From Hirudinaria manillensis (lineage: Eukaryota > Annelida > Clitellata > Hirudinida > Hirudinidae), in assembly GCA_034509925.1 (NCBI GenBank), contig CM067530.1, positions 1,472,001-1,536,000 of the forward strand: a stretch of 64,000 nt of DNA, in the 5' to 3' direction. Both the position numbers and the translations under genes were made by a program. Each line of letters opens with the position of its first letter. Positions within the stretch are counted from its first letter, which is position 1. Under the pieces are notes generated by a model. That model had not been told where the DNA came from. It saw nothing but the letters and a program-made list of their open reading frames with translations, and searched no databases. Of this stretch, positions 1 to 12,800 are shown piece after piece.

Positions 1-2037
1 ATCCACTTTAATACCTGAACATCGTTCCAATCCTCGTGAGAGGCGGCAAAATGAGGAAAGACTCTGTCGTTGATGATCTTGAGGGTTGTCATGGCGATGG
101 TTTCCATGGAGCCGAAGTAACTTTGGTGGTAGAAGAGTGCCTGCCTCCTCATTTCCTCAACCTTGTTCGTTGAAATCTTCTTCAGGTGGCCTAGCAACCT
201 TGGCAGTTCAAGTTCGCTCAAGATTACAGCAGCTCTGGTTGGAAAAAAGAAATTATTTCCTAAAAATTCCATAAAATCATTTAAATGGTTCCATGGTAAA
301 CTTATTGACCAAAGTTCTTTTAAATGATTATTATAAATTATTATAGGATTGATTATTATTAAACAAATAAATTAAATATTTACTGATAACCATAAAAAAA
401 TCTCACCTCTTCCACTCCAGAACATCGAAGAATGGCAGAACGTAAGCATCAGCCATGATGACAGGAATGCTGCCTGCCTTCATGCATTCCAGCAGTTCCA
501 TTTGGCCAAGTCTGTTGCCTCTGAGAACCAAGCAGAAAGTTGAGTTCTGTTTGGACAGACAATCAATAAAACAAATTTAATAAAATAAGTAAAAACCATG
601 TATTCCATAAATAAATATATTTGTTATTATTATAATCAATTCACCAACAATGTAATCTAGAAATACTACTTGACTTTTAAATAAGACAGGAAATGCAGAA
701 CATCCCACCTGCAAAACATGTGGATAGGAATGACCTCTGTTGAACTTATCGCATCTCTCTGAAACATCAAAATGTTTGCAACCACGAAGCAACAAAACAT
801 CTTTCGAGTCCATGGCCTCCAACTCTTTCATGTAGTCACCATGGAGACCAGTTTGTGAAGAAACCAAAAGCCACTGTCGTCTGATATTGTTTGATTAATA
901 TTAATATATTTCTTGGCCAAATCAAATAATAATAATAATAATAATCAACAATGGTAGTAATAATCAAATAGATTTCTTTAATGATTTTTAAGAAAATACA
1001 AACATAAACTTGCTAAAATTTTGAATTACTTTTGATTTAAAGATGCAGTGAGATCCGAATCAGCAGTCAATGCATTAAAGACAGGAATTGAAATATCAAA
1101 GGTTCTTCTGTAACTCCACGTGGAAAAACCTCCGCCAGCCACAATGGCCTTGTCTCGATCGACTTCCAAAGAAGTGAAGAATTGAGGAAAGGAACCGGGA
1201 AGCATGTTGAATAGCAGATGATTTTTCCCTTCATTCCAACTAAAAATAGGAATATTAAATTAGAATTAAACGAATTTGTAATTATTGTAATTTAAAAAAT
1301 TAACTGCATAATTAATGACACTGTTTTTTAAAAACATATAAATTTAAGCTTTTTTAATGCCATGTTAAACTTTGGAACGTCTAATGTTATAATTTCCTTA
1401 AGAATTATTAATTTGCAACATAATTTAATAATTTCAAATTAAAATATAACCATCAGAAATCAGTAACAATTAATTGCTAACTATGGCAAGGAAGCCAATA
1501 ACTGAGAGGATTGCTTTGCAAAGATTTTCTCCTGATTTAAGAAGTCAATTTGAGGTACAAACAGACAGGCCTCATCTGGATTGCTAGTGTAATACTTGCT
1601 CAAAATGATGCTTTCAATCAGCTGTTCAAATTCTTTTGACATGAAGGGAACAATTCTGTGACCATTTTCCATCACATATTCAAATTCAGGGTAAACATAT
1701 ACCTATAAAATGTTATTTATAAATTGGCAATTTAGAGCAAATTGTCAAAAGACATTTTTAAAGGAATGTTATGGCTGCTAACCTTTATGAGTTTATTTTC
1801 TGAAGAACCACAATTATATACCTCAAAACAAGTATGAAAAGTGCATCTTGTATCAGTTTCTTTAGCAGTGATGGTTTCATTACCAATAACTATTATTTGT
1901 TTTTCTTCTTGAGTCTCGTAAAAATCAGCATATTGAAAAAACAACTCTAAAAGGGCTACTGTCAATAGCAAAACAAAAACCATAACAAATAACCAAACGA
2001 GAAAACTATAACCGCAGAAACTACGTTTCTTCTTCAT
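1..2037 (-). CDS. EXT2: Exostosin-2 (EXT2), 5' six exons, gene continues past left edge
   Basis: EXT2 partners EXT1 in the Golgi heparan-sulfate co-polymerase. Exons on the minus strand, 5' to 3': 2037-1783, 1702-1482, 1239-1030, 880-709, 546-407 and 234 to beyond 1. All introns are GT-AG, phases close, and about 410 codons are present; human EXT2 has about 718. The start is the ATG at 2037, followed by a short basic stretch (MKKKR) and a hydrophobic signal anchor (about residues 13-33), as expected for a type II Golgi enzyme. Family matches by recall include the Cys-rich [13 protein letters not shown] segment, [25 protein letters not shown] text, [39 protein letters not shown] and a W-N-D segment near the left edge. 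These cover the GT47 exostosin domain; the C-terminal GT64 domain would lie outside. At the left edge, CAG/GTATTA could be a splice donor or simply coding (VLKW), which I cannot decide. Confidence 0.93.
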
Positions 2038-2040
2038 TTT

Positions 2041-2620
2041 AAATGCTGCGACAATTAAAATTTACTAGACTAAAAGTAATACTTTGTCATTAGATCTTAT
2101 ACTCAAGAAAATAAACAATGCAATGTAAATTGCATTATTTCTCAAGATTAAACCTATAATTAGTGAAAAATTCACATTCGCGGACAATCTACCCTCCTAA
2201 ACGTAAACACTCACTAATGTGATCGATAACAAAAATAAAAGTGGACAAAACTAAGAAAATTTAAATAGTTTTATAAGCTTAAGACTAGGTGTAAAACTCT
2301 GAGATAAATTTATGATATATAAAAGATTTTCAACATATCATGTATGTACTTCTTAGGACTCGGTGAAAAATGTGCCAAAGGGGAACGTTAACATCAAAAT
2401 GTTGCCTTAAGGTAGCCAATCGACATTAATCATTTCCCGATAAATTTCATCTTATTATCGGGTCTTTCTCATCTGGGAATGAATTCATGAACTATTTCTG
2501 CATATGGCTGCACTTTTTCTCGAGTTACATCGAATTACGGCCCCCATCCGACTTATGATGAATGTTTGATAAGAATAAAATTATTAATTTTTTTTAATAC
2601 TCGAAGAAACCACCACATTT
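2041..2620. other. Intergenic spacer upstream of EXT2
   Basis: This AT-rich stretch lies between the EXT2 start codon and the probable 3' end of the PPP1R36-like gene, both on the minus strand. It should contain the EXT2 5'UTR and promoter. I see no clear TATA box, CpG cluster or additional ORF that I could defend. Confidence 0.5.
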
Positions 2621-2631
2621 GTTTTGAGCCA

Positions 2632-2637
2632 TTTATT
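2632..2637 (-). terminator. Candidate polyadenylation signal AATAAA for the PPP1R36-like gene
   Basis: TTTATT on the plus strand is AATAAA on the minus strand, about 290 bases downstream of the stop codon at 2924. The position fits a short 3'UTR. AATAAA is common by chance in such AT-rich DNA, so this is only a candidate. Confidence 0.35.
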
Positions 2638-2923
2638 AATGAATCACAGGAATCAATTCAAATGCAATGCCAAAGCAACATGGAACATGGAATAAAATAC
2701 GAAAAAGCATCAATCAACTCCAATAAATGTCATTCCAACTGATTTAAACCATCAAATATCACAGTTTAAAGTCAAAATTATAAATAAATCCAAATGCACG
2801 CCCCAATATAAAAAAAAATCCTCGCAAAAATGTAAAAAAATATAAAATAAATTTGGAAACACAAAAGCATTCCAATCACAGAGGTGTCACCGGTGATGAC
2901 TCCTCTCAATCAGAATAGAGTTG

Positions 2924-5900
2924 TCACAACTCCTCAAAAATAAGTTTCAATTTCCTCAGCTGCTCTTCTTGTTCCATGAAAAGCTTCTTGGTTTCCAAAT
3001 ACATCTCCACGTTAGTCTTAGACTGCGCATTTAAAATCCTGAAAAACGAAAATTCACTTTCAGATCCACTTTTTATTTCATTTAATTCAGTGGAGAATAT
3101 GATTTCTAATAACATTTCTAATTTTGATGTTGAAAATTAATTACTGATATAGCAATAACAACAGCAACTATAGCACACATAATAAAAATAGTGTTACATC
3201 AATAAATTATATAAAAATGATATCTACTAAATATTATATGAATTATATAAATATATTATATTATATGGCATTTGATAAATATTATAATATATAATTGATT
3301 TAATTGATTTACAAATGTACTTAACAGCCAACTCACTCAGTCTCTTCTTCAGTTTCAACATCAAGTGGAGATAGACTAAAAGGATTGAACTTGTAAATTG
3401 GCTCACCAATTATTCCCACCCTGGAAGGAGTTAATTTTTTTATTTGTAAGATAGTTTAATTTATTATAAATTGAAATCTGTGTAGCTATTTATTATTATT
3501 TGTCAATATTATTTGCATTTTCACATTTATAAATATTTTGAGACTTAACAAACGGATTATTTAATATTTTGAATGTTTTGTGCAATTTATTGTATAAACT
3601 TCGCAAATGACCATAGCAACAACATTATTAACATTAGTTATTATTGTCCTTGAATCAAAAAGTTTAAGTGAAATAATTGACAAAACATTTTAAGGAGTCT
3701 GATCTGGTAAAATTCCAAATTAATGAACTAAGATTGAGTGTCAAAATTATTGTAACAATACTTGATGAAGTAAGGATTGAAGTCTTCAGTCTCTGATATG
3801 AACCTCTCCAAGTTGCTCTCCTTCTTTGGACAATGGAGTTTCACTGCTGAATGGACCCTGAATTTCATGAAAGTTCAGAGATTTGCACGTTATGCATGTT
3901 TAATTGTAAATTTTGTTTTCTTATTAAACAAAATATTTCTAGGCAAAAAATGACAATAAAAAGATAAACTCACTTCTTTTTATGAGGACTTAAGTTAAAC
4001 AAATGTCTGGATTTTTCTTCAGCTGTTGGAAGCAGGGCTGCGATCACTTTTGATCTCTGCCTGCATGGACATTTATCATGTAATTTTAGCAATTTTAAAG
4101 TGGAAGGAAATTGCTGCTTTGGAATTTTCATAGGTTGTGGAATATTGTGACTTTGTAAAACAAGAACTAAACATTCAGTGATTCTCACCTCATTTTAATC
4201 TGTAATTGCTTTGTCTCTCTGATAAAAAAAATTGTTGTTTTAATTTTAATTTCATATGTGAATTATTAAATAAACTAAATACTTAATACATAATAAATTA
4301 TTAAAGTTTTATTCTAATATCTAAATCGGTCACCCTTTAGTAGCACTATTGGTTTTGTCTTCTTTAATTCCTCCAATTGGAATGGGTTCTTGAAATAATT
4401 TATTAAATAGAAAATAATCACCAAACACGTTAATATATTCATTTATTAAACGACTTTCATTAATTAAAATCATTATTCCACTTAACTTTATTATCCTAAC
4501 TTGAAATTAACTCAAATCAGAGAATGACATCAATAGCAGTCTCAGACTTGTAAACATTCCCAAACAATTTAAAACACAATAAATGTCATTACAAAGAGTA
4601 TTAAAGTAACCTGTTATAAAGGCTTCAGTTCGGACAAGTCTTGATTAAAGGCGATTAACCAGAAAAATAAATTAATTAATTAATAATAATATGTACAATT
4701 TTGGTGTCTCCATGTTTTCATGTTGTTTCATATATATCTTTTTTAAACAAAGTTCAATTCAATTGATTGATTTATTCCAATTTTATAAATTTAAATGAAA
4801 ACTTATTACTGAAGGATAGTTTTATTTGGAAAACACATATAAACTCAAAATAAACCTGTTGATTTCATTTTTTATTATGTCCTGTTCCCTCCTCCCCATG
4901 CAAATCCACACAAAAACATAACTGAATTGTAGTAATGTCTGCAGGCAAACAAATCATTTATATTGCAGAAGGTCATATACGACAATATTGATTAAGTATT
5001 ATATGTGAAAATATAAAAGGGTTTGATAGTTTTTATGTCTAATGAATAAGATATGTTGCATCATTTTAAACAAAATTTGGTGGATATTAAGCAAATTTAA
5101 TGAAATTTCAAATTATTCATAAAACTTAACGAATAATTAAAAAAAATGTCACACCTCAAACATGATTCTATCACCAAGAGTATCAGAACTGGTTGTCCTG
5201 TAAATGTAAACAAGAATAGCTATAATATGAAACATTCATCATTTTGATTTATCAGCCTAATATATGATGATAAAAATATCAAGGATTTCAAATTATAACC
5301 ATCTGTGCGGAGAAATTCATGCAAGGTCAACGTCTGAGATTATTTATTTGTGTCAGGGTTTGAGCTGAATATATGCCTTGTGAAAAGCATTCAAGCCTAA
5401 TGGATTGTTCTGTTTACAATCCAGCTCACCTTACATGAAATGATGCTATATAAATAATCTAAGTATGAATGATGCTCCTGGTTATGGTTTTATATAAATT
5501 CATTTATCATCATGAATTAACCATAAATACCAACAAGTGAAAAAAAAGAAAATAGTTTTGTTTGCATATTCATATTTAAATTGCAAAGAACAACTAAGAA
5601 GTGTTTATAAACAATTCTAAAATCATAAATAATTCATGTTGTATCGTTAAAATTAATTTAATGCATGATTAAAGAATGCGACTGAAGCAGTTATGCTTAC
5701 TGTCCACATCTCAGGTGATGTGTTTGACAATTATCAAGACCAAGTAGGAGATTGGCATAAGCCATTCCAAGCAATTTCCTGGACATTTGAACTTCAACGC
5801 AGACATAATTATACTCTTCTCTCTCTTCTGTGCTTTTCTCTCTTGAATTTTCAAGAAAAAAAAATAACTTCAATGAACATGTAACATGTCTTTTGAGTTA

Positions 5901-7059
5901 TAATTTGTATTTTTAAGAACCAAAACTCGTTCATGCATTAATTTAAATATAAATGCATTAAATAATTACATGTGGTACTTATGGGCAACATTCCTCAACT
6001 CATTCTTCTTGATGAACCATCCAAAATAAAGAACAAGTCTTGCAAGATAGACGTCAATGTGATATGATCTGAAATTTATTAAGTTATACCAGCAATCATT
6101 ACCACATGTCACAGATAAGAACAAAACAACTATTTGGGGAGGAAATTAATTCAATGTAAAGTTATGTCAAGTAAACCTTAATAATTTCACGAATTTTCCA
6201 GGCAATTCTTTCGCTTCTATCATTCTTGATGTGGCCACAGCTTGCATGAAAACACAAAAGCATATAAGAAAAGAAATCACATAAAATCATCCCTGACAAG
6301 GAAGAATAAATTCGAGAAAAAACTATTTTTAATTTTTGAATTGCAGCTTAATTTCAGTCACTAATTATCCTGATTGCTACTGCTTGAGTAGGCAGTCAGC
6401 AAATCAATTAGTAATTTTCGACAGCTGGATTAACTTTCGAGCTGTCAAATTATTTTTCGAGATTTACACTGCAACAATAAAAAGCAAGATGACAATAGCT
6501 ATCACATTAATGTGAACATACCTTTCACATCCTGGAATGTCACAAGTTTTGGAGCATTTGTCATGGGACCAATACTTCGTTGTGTGCTAAATAAAAAAAA
6601 ATTGTCGCTACTATAAGCTGCCCATAGCCTACATAGAACATTTACTAACGACATAGTCTCAGTCTTTTCTAATTTTTTTATGATAGAGGTGGCCTGTACT
6701 GAAAAAGGATGCCTTGAAAAGGAATTGAAGATTAAAGCGTAGAAGCGCAAGAACAACTGAGATTTTTAAAAATTAAATATAAAAATGAATAATATACAAA
6801 GACATTTACTCAGAGCACACCAAATGATTCCCGCATTCGTCCCATGTCCATTTTCTCGACAATCTTGGATGCTAAGGAACGAGCATCATATCATGACGTA
6901 ATATTTAAAGTTGTGTTACTTCTACTAAATGTTTGGCTTTGGAAATAATCAATTTGATAAGAATAAAATAAACAATCACCTCCTCCATTGAATTTGCGGG
7001 TCTAACACAGTGCCCAAAAATTCGTAACCAGTGACAACACACTTTTGTTTCATGTGCAT
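2924..7059 (-). CDS. PPP1R36: PPP1R36-like protein phosphatase 1 regulatory subunit, complete, 13 exons
   Basis: Exons: 7059-6980, 6863-6810, 6586-6522, 6240-6177, 6068-5979, 5841-5701, 5197-5155, 4938-4856, 4218-4189, 4054-3974, 3857-3762, 3420-3337 and 3038-2924. They sum to 1026 nt (341 aa plus stop) with every phase closing. The start is the first ATG after an in-frame TAA; a second ATG lies two codons on. Family features by recall: a K-W-T-W segment near residue 31, VTFQDVK, a YHIDVYLARLVLYF helix, a LLLGL..CQTHHLRCG segment, a FVW-ICMGRREQ helix and RSKVIAALLPTAEEKSRHLF, which parallels the human RSPVL-SLLPSPKE region. KLVTF (residues 58-62) fits the RVxF motif that docks PP1. The C-terminus is a charged probable coiled coil ending in FEEL. 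In mammals PPP1R36 is testis-enriched. Human PPP1R36 is somewhat longer. Exons of 43 and 30 nt make automated prediction error-prone. The name rests on remembered similarity. Confidence 0.72.
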
Positions 7060-7650
7060 TTAATAATTTTTGAAAATGTTATGTACAAATAGTTATTATG
7101 AACTCAATTTTATATTGCAACATTGCTTTTAAGTTATTCTGAGTAATATATATGACTAATTTTTTCAAGTGAGAGTTACTTTTACCTTACATTAGACATA
7201 AATAGAAAAGATACGGTACGATGCTTCCCGTTTCGATTATATATGAACATGGACATTTGTAAATGCTTTTAAATTATAATTTCTGCTTTCTACTGGACTG
7301 AGTTTTTGCAATAACTTCCATAAATAAATATGTTAAAAGGGATGAAGCAAGGTTAGAAAGAATTTTCTTTGAATGACAAGTTAAAATTTGTCATCTAAAT
7401 AAATGAATAAATATTAGCTCAATAAATGAAAAGGACACTGGTTTGAAAATAACTGATAATTTATTTTAAGGGAGATGGGTTTGTTTGATAAGTGTGTAAA
7501 TAGCAAAATCTTGTTTGGGAATTTTCCAGTATGAAAAATTTTATTTATGATATGGCAGTGCTTATTATATTAATTTGCATTTAATATAAGCAGATACAAT
7601 TTGATGATAGGAAGATAATTTGATTTAAGTGAGTTTTTTTTTAATTCTAG
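7060..7650. promoter_or_regulatory. Head-to-head intergenic region, possible shared promoter
   Basis: Under 600 bases separate the start codon of the minus-strand PPP1R36-like gene (7059) from the first recognised plus-strand exon of the CIN85-like gene (7651). If that gene starts here, this is a bidirectional promoter. The region is AT-rich with no visible CpG cluster. One possible tiny plus-strand start exon is ATG at 7243 with a donor after 7258; its phase would fit the exon at 7651, but this is speculative. Confidence 0.35.
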
Positions 7651-9119
7651 TTGGAAAGGCCAAAGCAATTTATGCTTACAGTGCAATCAAAGATGATGAA
7701 TTGAGCATGAAGCCTGGTGATATGATAAACGTTTATAAAACTGACCTTCCAGACCAAGGATGGTGGTTAGGAGAATTGAATGGATCCATTGGAGTCTTCC
7801 CAGAAAATTTTGTTAGACTTCTCTCTGAATCTGGAGATCGTCAGCATCAAGTTTGGCCATTCGTATATAATCTCATTTAATGCTTGCTTCTTTGTTTGTA
7901 TGCCTGCCATCTTCATACACCATGTAAATTGTTTTTGTTTACTGGTTTGGTTTTAATGCTTTCTGAAATATGCTATTGTAATTAATTAACAATAATCATA
8001 ATCCTTATTGGATTATTTTGCATTCATAAGCTGAATGCCAAACGTTTAGGTAACTATAGCAGTGTAAATTATTTAAATACAACAGAATATGTTGCTAAAT
8101 TATTATGGTTGATGTAGAAGCATGATTTATTATAATACTAGTTATTTAAATTCTTGAGGTTTTTTTTTATAGGGTGATGATTTTCCAGATCACGGAAGAG
8201 GTATGAAAGTAAATATTTTAAAATGTATCGAAAACTTCATCACAGTTTGAGGAAATTTGTATTCCAGTCGTGTCTTCTAGGCTGAATGTTGGACCGCAAC
8301 CAAAAGTTAATGCATTCAACAAGCCAAAGTTTCATGCCATTAGCCATAAGAACAAAGATTCTCATTTTCAGAATGGTTAAATATGAATAGTTTATTTGCA
8401 ATATGTTTTTGGATTTTTTGGAATAGCCATTTCAGATATTATTCATCTTTTTTGGTCAATTTATTTCTTCAATTTAGCTTCATTTGATTGTTTTTTAAAG
8501 CAATAAAAATCAATCCAAGGTTTAGGTATGATTGATTTAATTCTTATTTTTATTAACAGCTCCTTCCGTTAGTGAAGGCATGGAAGGCTTCGATTTTATA
8601 AAATCCTCTTCAAAACTCGCCCACATAACCGCCAACAGAGTCAAAGGTCCGACCAGGAGACCCCCGTCTCGGCAGCCCGAACGCCCCTCGAAGACCCCGA
8701 ACCAGTCGAACGCCGAGCTGGATTCTTGTTGGGGAGTAGGTCAAGAGTCGGAATTCCAAGAATCAGAACCGACGGCTAAACCGTCGCCTCCCGTCGGCAA
8801 GTCTCCCGACGCCAGGAGGCCGTCGCAGCAGAAACGAACCGTCGAGGAAGGGGGGAGGACGGGTGACAACCCCAAGCGGGTCGAAGGTTCGCACTCGGAG
8901 GGCGCGAACTCCGACCCGGTCTCCTTGGAGGAGTACGAGGCCATGCAGAAGGAACTGCAGGCCATCAGGGGAGACTTGAGGGAGCAGATGCAGACGAACG
9001 AGCGAATGGTGCAGACGCTCAGGAACTTCCTCCAGGAGGAGCGAGAGAAGATAAAAGTCCTGTCGAACGAGTTCGCCAGGATCAAGAACTCTGTCGTGTC
9101 GAAAATTAGTTTCTTGTGA
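7651..9119 (+). CDS. CIN85/CD2AP-family adaptor (SH3KBP1-like), 3' four exons
   Basis: CIN85 and CD2AP are cytoplasmic scaffolds that link Cbl-driven receptor endocytosis to actin through SH3 domains. Exons 7651-7850, 8173-8200 (28 nt), 8268-8375 and 8560-9119 have GT-AG borders and closing phases, giving about 297 residues. The first exon encodes one SH3 domain: AIYAYSAIKDDELSMKPGD, then GWWLGELNGSIGVFPENFVRLL, closest to the third SH3 domain of the vertebrate proteins. The last exon holds a MEGFDFIKSSSKLAHITANR segment, which parallels the LEGFD...KLSHPTTSR region of human CIN85, then a basic Pro/Arg-rich linker (RRPPSRQPERP) and a C-terminal coiled coil from about 8925 to the stop. Vertebrate members have three SH3 domains; I find no earlier ones in the available upstream DNA, so either 5' exons were missed or the gene is shortened. 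The family is fairly certain; SH3KBP1 versus CD2AP is not resolvable, as invertebrates usually have one co-orthologue. Confidence 0.85.
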
Positions 9120-9845
9120 CGCTCCGATTCCAGAAAATGGCCAGAGTCGAGACGTCGACTGACTTTCCACTTCATCATTCCTAATAACTACTGCTTCAAG
9201 ATACAAAATGAGATAAAAAAAAAATGTATTTTTAAATGCTGGATTTTTTCTTCTTCTTCTTTTTACTTAACTTCATTTTGTTTTCTCCATTCTTGGTGAT
9301 TGCTCCTCAAAAAAAAAAGGGGTAGAGATTCGTAGTTTTGATTTTTTTTTTTAATTAATTTATTTATTTGATATGTTTAGAAAAAATTTACTTAGACGTG
9401 TCTTTTTTGCAAGAAGCACCAAACTAATTCAAAATTTTGGCAGAGCAGACCTTTCTGAACTAGTCTTGTCGCAACCGTTCCAAGTGTTGTTTGATGAAAA
9501 TTGATTTTATTTGAGATTCTTCAAGATTTAATAAAAAATCTATTTGTTGTTATTAGGTTTTTAGATTGCTTTTGCAGGAGTTTTGACTGCTGCTTGCATC
9601 TGTTTACATCTTAACAGAGTCTCACGATTTCTTGCATAATTGATTTTTAATTACATATTTTTTTATTCTTATTAAATGTTAAATGAGCTAGAAGATTCCT
9701 GTTAGCTTGCATTGATGAGACAGACGTATCAAACCGAGTTTTTTTCTAACTTTAATGTTCCTTCATTTTGTTTTCTGCCAAAAAAAGAATTTCAGACTTT
9801 TTGTTACGCTCTGTGGAATAAAATTATTGCTTTGCATAGAAACCA
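9120..9845 (+). other. Probable 3'UTR of the CIN85-like gene
   Basis: AT-rich sequence follows the stop at 9117-9119, with poly-T and poly-A runs and two AATAAA hexamers (9530-9535 and 9817-9822). There is no ORF of interest. The extent is inferred from the second hexamer. Confidence 0.45.
9817..9822 (+). terminator. Candidate polyadenylation signal AATAAA
   Basis: AATAAA in GGAATAAAATT, about 700 bases after the CIN85-like stop codon. An earlier AATAAA at 9530-9535 is an alternative. Confidence 0.35.
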
Positions 9846-12800
9846 ACTTGTTAGCGATGGGAGACGATCTGACCTGACCTGACCTACTTTTGCTTACATA
9901 AAACACGATTAAATCATTTCTAATGTTGGCTGCATCCGTGTAACTTTAAATGTAATTCGCGGCGGTTAGGGTTAGGGGATTGTTACAAAGCTCTCACATT
10001 GTGGAGAATTTAAAGCTTCAAAAGGACGGGCATTCTAGAAATTACAACTGCCTTAAACAACTTTTTGTAGAAGTTGTCTCAAATCAGATACCGTTCTTTC
10101 GTTTCATTAATTTATTTCGTTGGCATGGCCAAAACAATTTTAAAATTAATCAAGGACGAAGATTGAAAATATTTATCAATCAAACCCCTGAAGATATTCC
10201 TCGTCGTGGAAAATTTGTATCACTTTGTTGATATGAAACGCATTATTATAAAATTTTGTTTATTATAGGACCAGACGAAAGATGACTAAGGAGGTGACGA
10301 AGCTCTTCTTTGGCGACTTGCCAAAGATTAAGAAGGAAATTAAATCAGCAGGAAATAGATTGAACAAACAAATTTTTAGCTTTCGTAGGAAATTATTTGA
10401 CATTCCAGAATTAATTACTAGAAAATGGAAAATGGTCCAAAAGCAATTAATTCGAGGTACATCCGAGCAGAATATTCTCAAACTTTGTCCTGCAACTTTT
10501 GTCCTTCGAGAACTTTGATTCTCGATATTATTTATGTATTTAATTACACCTCGGATTCCACCGCTTAGATTGCGTAAATTAATTTGCTGTAATTTATTTA
10601 AATCTGTCAAGTTTTTTTTTTTTATAACATTAACAACTTTAGTCAAAAATTCACAAATTAATGGTAGTCGTTTATTACAAAATAATTAAAATTGGTAAAA
10701 CACAACTCTCCTTCATGGTACCTTGTTTGTAAACACTGGTACATGAAACTTTTTAATAATTGTGTAATGAAAATTATATTTTTATATTCCCCGAAGCTGT
10801 GCCTATTGACTGGTAAAATATTTTTAATAACAAACTTTCGATTGACGCTCAGCAACAACAAATGTGTTGGGGTGCACTTGTACCCCCCTTGGCTGAAAGT
10901 GGAAGATATTTTACCTTGGGCATCCAAGGGTTAAAGTCTAAAAAATAGTTTACATCAATATAAATTTATAACGGTTTTAAAAATCAAATTTCAGTCGCTT
11001 ATTACGGTCATGAAAAATCATTTAGAATCACTTGATCAATTAGGAGCATTTAGGAATTTAAACGCCTTATTAAAATCATTTGATAAATTGGATTTTAAAC
11101 TCTGAGATTCTTTGAACTATTAAAAACAGTAATTGCCAAAATCACTCGGTAAAATTGATAGGAAAAACTCTTAAACTAAACGATTTGGTAGTTAATTGCT
11201 TAATTTTGAAGTTCTTAAGTTGGACTTTTTGTGGATTATTCGGTAAATGTAATGTAATTTGATTTAATGTATTATTATATTATATAATTTTTATTTTGTG
11301 ATAGGACCACATAAATCCGAAAAATATTTTTACTGAATATAACAAATAATAAATTCTTTCAAAAACCATCGATGATTCAAGGCTCATTCGATAGTTGGCA
11401 ACAGATAATGAAGTTGTTGTTGTTAAAGACTACGAAGTGTTTGGACCATCGTATGTGTTCAACATTTCGGTATTGTTAACGAATTTGTTAATTAATTATA
11501 AATATTAATTATATATTAAGATAATTAATTATAATATTAATAAGTTAGATGTATAATGTGAGTGCCGCCGTTTCTGTTTTATTTTTCTTTTAAATGTTTA
11601 TAAACCATTGAGGTTGTAATTTCTTAAATTTAAATAATTATGAATTACACATATATTTATTTACATTATATTTGAAAAAATTACATTTATTATATAATTC
11701 ATTTTGTTATCGGTTCAAAATATGTAAAATATAACAAATATATTTTATTATATAATATTTAAAACACATAATATCTATATATTTAAAATATGTATACAAG
11801 TATAAAGAAAAATAAACTCTCAAAAAAGCAGAGTTGACCCAGTAGTTATCAATTTTTTGTTTTTTTTTTTGTGATAACCAACTCTGTTTATGATCGGAAG
11901 AATTCAAGTCACGACAGATTGTCACTTGGGATTCCTGCCAAAAATAAATAAATTCAAGACTTCGATATTTTCCAATTTTCTCTTTAATGCGATAAAAAAA
12001 TAATAATATTTTAGAAGAATTACGCAATAATTTATATCGGAGGTTGAAATTAAGATTTAATTTCCACTCATATTGTGAGAAAAGTTTATCATGATAAATT
12101 ATATTATTATATTAATGAAGCAGTTTTATATATATTTTATTTATATTTTTTTGGCTGATTTATATTTTGAATTTACTCGACTGTGAATGAATAATGACGT
12201 AAATTTAAATTAAATCCATTAATACCTTATAAATAATTAATTATATTAATCCAAATCCCTCCAAAAAAAAATGCATCTGAGGCATTTGCAGACTTTGTTT
12301 GTACAAGAGACCTCTCAGTCAACAGATTTTAACACATTTGTAGCTGAAAATCGTTAAATTAATATTTTAAATTTAAAATGTTATTAAATCTTATCAGTTT
12401 AATATTAATTATTAGCCTTATTGTTAGCCTAACAAACGCTAACAAAGACTTTCTTCCGATGAATGGACTGCAGACGAATACAAAAAAAAAGTGAATTTAT
12501 CTTAATAAATGGGTTTTTTACAAAGCTCTTTCTTTAAAAAAGAATCCTCATGGTGGTGAATCCAGGCAAGCTTTGTTAAGTAGCTTTCATTGTTTTTTGC
12601 TACTAATATTTTTAACAATTTTTATAAGATTACATTTTATAAACACACAAAAAAATTAACTATTTAATTATTATTATTTTTTGTAGTTAAACAAATGTTA
12701 TATTATTTAAAAAAAAAAATATTTCGATCAATATTTTAGGTTCTGGCCAAACAAAATGGGGTTTATGTTCCAATTTTCTGCAATAATCCCAAATTAACGC

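Noticed and set aside
4325..4405. Extra exon in the PPP1R36-like gene (frame LFQEPIPIGGIKEDKTNS)
   Set aside because: The reading is attractive, but the only nearby acceptor gives a frame that hits a stop, and joining 4856 directly to 4218 keeps phase. RNA data could reinstate it.
5693..5884. Plus-strand 63-codon frame
   Set aside because: It lies antisense to exon 6 of the PPP1R36-like gene.
7243..7258. Start exon MNMDI of the CIN85-like gene
   Set aside because: The phase fits but the exon is only 16 nt and the donor context is ordinary; kept as speculation only.
8741..9206. Minus-strand frames of 145 and 147 codons
   Set aside because: Antisense of the GC-rich CIN85-like exon; the sense strand carries the recognisable domains.
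9980..10231. 83-codon basic frame as first exon of a gene with 10282-10518
   Set aside because: The only plausible splice (donor after 10217, acceptor before 10270) leads to a stop after six codons.
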